Source: Symbiodinium natans
Lineage: Eukaryota > Sar > Dinophyceae > Suessiales > Symbiodiniaceae
Direction: 5' to 3'
Length of the DNA: 64,000 nt
Assembly: GCA_905221605.1 (NCBI GenBank)
Contig: CAJNDS010002495.1
Location: 213,214 to 277,213 of the forward strand
Below, piece by piece: positions 61,501 to 64,000 of the stretch; position 1 is the first letter of the stretch, and every line of letters begins with the position of its first letter. The position numbers were made by a program, and so were the translations under genes. The notes beneath the pieces were generated by a model. It had not been told where the DNA came from, did no database searches, and was given only the letters and a program-made list of their open reading frames with translations.

Positions 61501-64000
61501 TGATCCTAGTGCTAAGCACTACTTAGTGCTACGCCATGCCAAAGAACAAGCAGGAGACTCAGTTCTTCTTTATGACTCAATCTATGGAGTCCGTAAAGAA
61601 AACTTGTGGGCACAATTGATTAAGGCTGAGCACTACATCGAAGCCATCTTCATCAGAAGTGTTTGTGTCAATCAGCTTTACCCCGCCACTGCTCTCATTA
61701 ACTCTTTTAATGAGATTATCCGGCATCATGCTGATCCCAGTGAAAACGCAGAACAGCATATCAGTAGTGAAGCACTCACTATTGAGCAAGCTAAGATAAT
61801 GAAGGTTGCAAGCTGGGGCAGCCCTGTCCCTTCTGCAACCTATATGACCATCACCTCAGAGGATGATTTTGGCTTGCCTAATCCGCCCTGTGCCCATCTT
61901 CTGCCACAAGCACAGGAATGCCAAAGCGGTACTGAATTTACTCTCGCCCAAAAGGGCAAATTCGATGAGGAGTCAGAACACCAAGCCAGTGTTAGTCTCC
62001 AACCCGACCCTAGTACTGCTTTGGCGACACAACTTGATAATGCATCTCTTCCTGAAGTGCACTCCATTGCTACTGATTCCGATGAGGAACAGAGACCGCA
62101 ACAACATGAAGTTCAAACTGCGCTGAACTCTGAGAAGAATGGCTCTGATAGGGGCAGCCAGCCCCTTAAAGCCAAGTCTGACTTGAGCTCTGATTCTCAG
62201 ATGCGAAGAGTCAAGAAAAGCCTCGATAAGCTTAACAATGCCAAGCCTGTCTCCAAGAGAAAAGACGGTAAAATTGGAAGCAGGAACAATCAAAGTAATG
62301 CTGTCTCGTCGGAAGACTGCATACAGGTCGCACTCGGTGTTGAACGTTACATCATCTTATCGCTTTTTGATGGATGCGGAATATCACGTGCTGTCACCGT
62401 TGAATGCCTCAAGCAACAACCAGTTGCGGCTGTAAGTGCAGAAAGTGACAGCGTCCTTCGCGCCCTCATATGCCATAAGTATGACTATGACAAAAGCCAA
62501 AGATGGGCTCTTGACTCGCACCGTGTGCCATCGATCGCAATCGATGACGTTTGGACTCTACTTAAAGAGGATTACCGATTGCTGCGTGAATGTTTGTCTT
62601 TCCTGGGAAGGACTCATCCACAAAAAACAGCCATCATCATTCCCGCCGGTTCCCCCTGCCAAGATCTCACGGTTGCAGGGTCCAGCTCAGGTGGATTAGG
62701 ACTTCTGGGAGATCGCTCGCAACACATGCTTGTCTTATAGGCAATTTTGCTTGCATTCCAAAGCATTGAACCCAGTATCCTTCAGTGCGTGCACATCTTC
62801 CTTGAAAATGCTGGGTCTATGAAGCCCATCCACCAGGACTTCATTCAGCAGATCTTCGGAATACGTGATTGTTGCTGCCATCACATTGCTGGAGCTACAT
62901 TCGGCCATGTTGAAAGGAAAAGGAAATTCTTCACTAGATATGGGCAAATTGGCACCTTCAGCAACCGCCCCACTCCGTGGTTCCAAGGATGGCGTCCTGT
63001 TGCGGAACACATGTGCGGAATAAAACCCCCCGGCGAAAAACTAAAGCCTTGGCTTCGTCCCAAACGCTTTGATCGCGAGAGGGGGCTCCGATTGGCTGCA
63101 TACTTTTACCACCCCTCTGCCCTTCTTTACCATGTACCCAGCTTCGGCGGAGCTGAAGCTTTCCAGAGGCAATTCTCACAAGCGGCTAATACCTCCAATG
63201 GGGTTCCAAATCTACAATGGGAAAAATTTGTTCCTGATGGACCCATTGGCCTGCGCTTTGTAACAGATGTTCAGAAGCTTTCTCTTCAAGCGGATATCCC
63301 AAGCCTTGCAGCAATGGATCGCTTTGCGGAAGCTAATTACGAACTTCTCCGTGCAGAAAATGCCTTCCTTATAGGTGATAGTGGCATTCCTCCTTTCAGG
63401 GTTGCTCACTACAAGGAAATGTTGAGAGATGCTGAGCTCGATATCTGGCTTGCAGATGTGGAAGAACACATTAATGATATGTGTATTGCTTCCATTGTTG
63501 GGAATTGCTTCTACCCTGGTGCTCTCAAAGCTGCGATCAAATACACATCCCTTCGAGAGTTACTGAATGAAAACCCCGACAGTCATTGGAAACCGCTTCC
63601 CCTCTCACAGTTTCTCCAATACTGGCCTAGCTATGGCCAACAAGTTCTTGCTGCTACTACAGCTGTTAAGCTACAAGACAAGTTTTCGCATAAGTTTCAT
63701 GCGCCTTTTCCATGCGATGAACTTAATGCGGTTGGCTGGCTCAAACAAGGTTTAACTGTCAATAAGCCTGTTGTTCTGGAGTACACCCCCGGCCAAGGTA
63801 AATTCCAAGGCATTAGAGAGAGCGCGTCCGGCATTCCTAGAGGAATTTCCTTTGTGACGGAAACTCGATTCCATCAAACGCAAGACTTATTGCAAGAAAA
63901 AGGAATCCCATCGGCCATCCAGCGTGTCTTGCAAATGGTTGACCCTCAATTAAAGCTTTTGTGTGGATCGAGACGCAATGTCATGGCCAATTTGTGCAGA
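58574..64000 (+). CDS. Element D giant ORF with C5-cytosine DNA methyltransferase; in-frame TAG; partial
   Basis: Open from the ATG to a TAG at 62,738-62,740 (1,388 codons), then open again in the same frame for 420 codons to the window end. Residues 1-1,250 match nothing I recognise. From 1,259: LSLFDGCG (motif I), a KSQRW/IDDVW region, and IIPAGSPCQDL with catalytic C1362 (motif IV), GLLGDRS (motif V-like). After the TAG: FLENAGSM (motif VI, E1411) and RKRKFFTRYG (motif VIII-like). So the TAG splits a DNMT-type catalytic domain. Residues ~950-1,000 (HYLVLR...LLYDS) faintly recall a cysteine-protease His/Asp pair. DNMT-bearing retrotransposons are reported in dinoflagellates; RT would be expected off the window. 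D-prime (15.3-17.9 kb) is a related decayed copy. Confidence 0.8.

Noticed and set aside
62738-62755. A known leaky-stop context after the TAG
   Set aside because: The downstream bases (GCAATT) do not fit the readthrough consensus I know; readthrough is left only as a possibility.

Overview
The window looks like dinoflagellate nuclear DNA, probably an intergenic or subterminal accessory region made almost wholly of mobile elements and repeats. The evidence is: degenerate Arabidopsis-type telomeric repeats (CCCTAAA), a diverged relic of the dinoflagellate spliced leader followed by a second truncated one (33,588-33,622), a retroelement-like ORF with a cytosine-C5 DNA methyltransferase (such elements are reported in dinoflagellates), and long stretches of satellite and low-complexity DNA. 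No cellular housekeeping gene, rRNA, tRNA or CRISPR array was recognised. Species cannot be assigned from what I can see.

Layout. (1) 1-8,304: retroelement A, minus strand. (2) 8,305-15,340: decayed coding DNA, two blocks of degenerate telomere-like repeat, two non-telomeric inserts, mixed-strand GGGTTA-like DNA and several short tandem repeats. (3) 15,340-17,930: decayed partial copy of the element D ORF. (4) 18,134-26,111: retroelement B, minus strand, with a 322-bp direct repeat at its 5' end. (5) 26,112-32,216: retroelement C, minus strand, 5'-truncated. (6) 32,217-34,087: low-complexity DNA, the spliced-leader relic and a dyad-repeat array. (7) 34,088-58,429: a 12.2-kb unit present twice head to tail and almost identical, holding a pogo/Tigger-like DDE transposase, a Rep-like HUH endonuclease plus SF3 helicase gene, a 149-bp satellite array, a 105-bp-arm foldback and other repeats. 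(8) 58,434-64,000: element D, a very long plus-strand ORF with a C5-methyltransferase domain, one in-frame TAG, running off the window.

Elements A, B and C are diverged from each other but share one order on the minus strand: tyrosine recombinase, Gag-like protein with Cys/His motifs, then a polyprotein of a putative 2-oxoglutarate/Fe(II) dioxygenase, a C5-methyltransferase-like domain, reverse transcriptase and RNase H. All three carry frameshifts. RT and RNase H would make cDNA and the recombinase would integrate it, as in DIRS/Ngaro-type elements; the oxygenase and methyltransferase would be expected to modify nucleic acid. The recombinase-first order and the oxygenase-methyltransferase pairing differ from the DIRS/Ngaro layout I know, and are the best candidate here for an undescribed system.

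The 12.2-kb tandem unit is the second candidate. It has a Rep-type replication protein, a large foldback upstream of it, and a head-to-tail dimer bounded by CTGT at all three junctions. It seems to interrupt a leader running from the spliced-leader relic to the element D ORF. Rolling-circle amplification before integration is one reading; simple tandem duplication or an assembly artefact are others.
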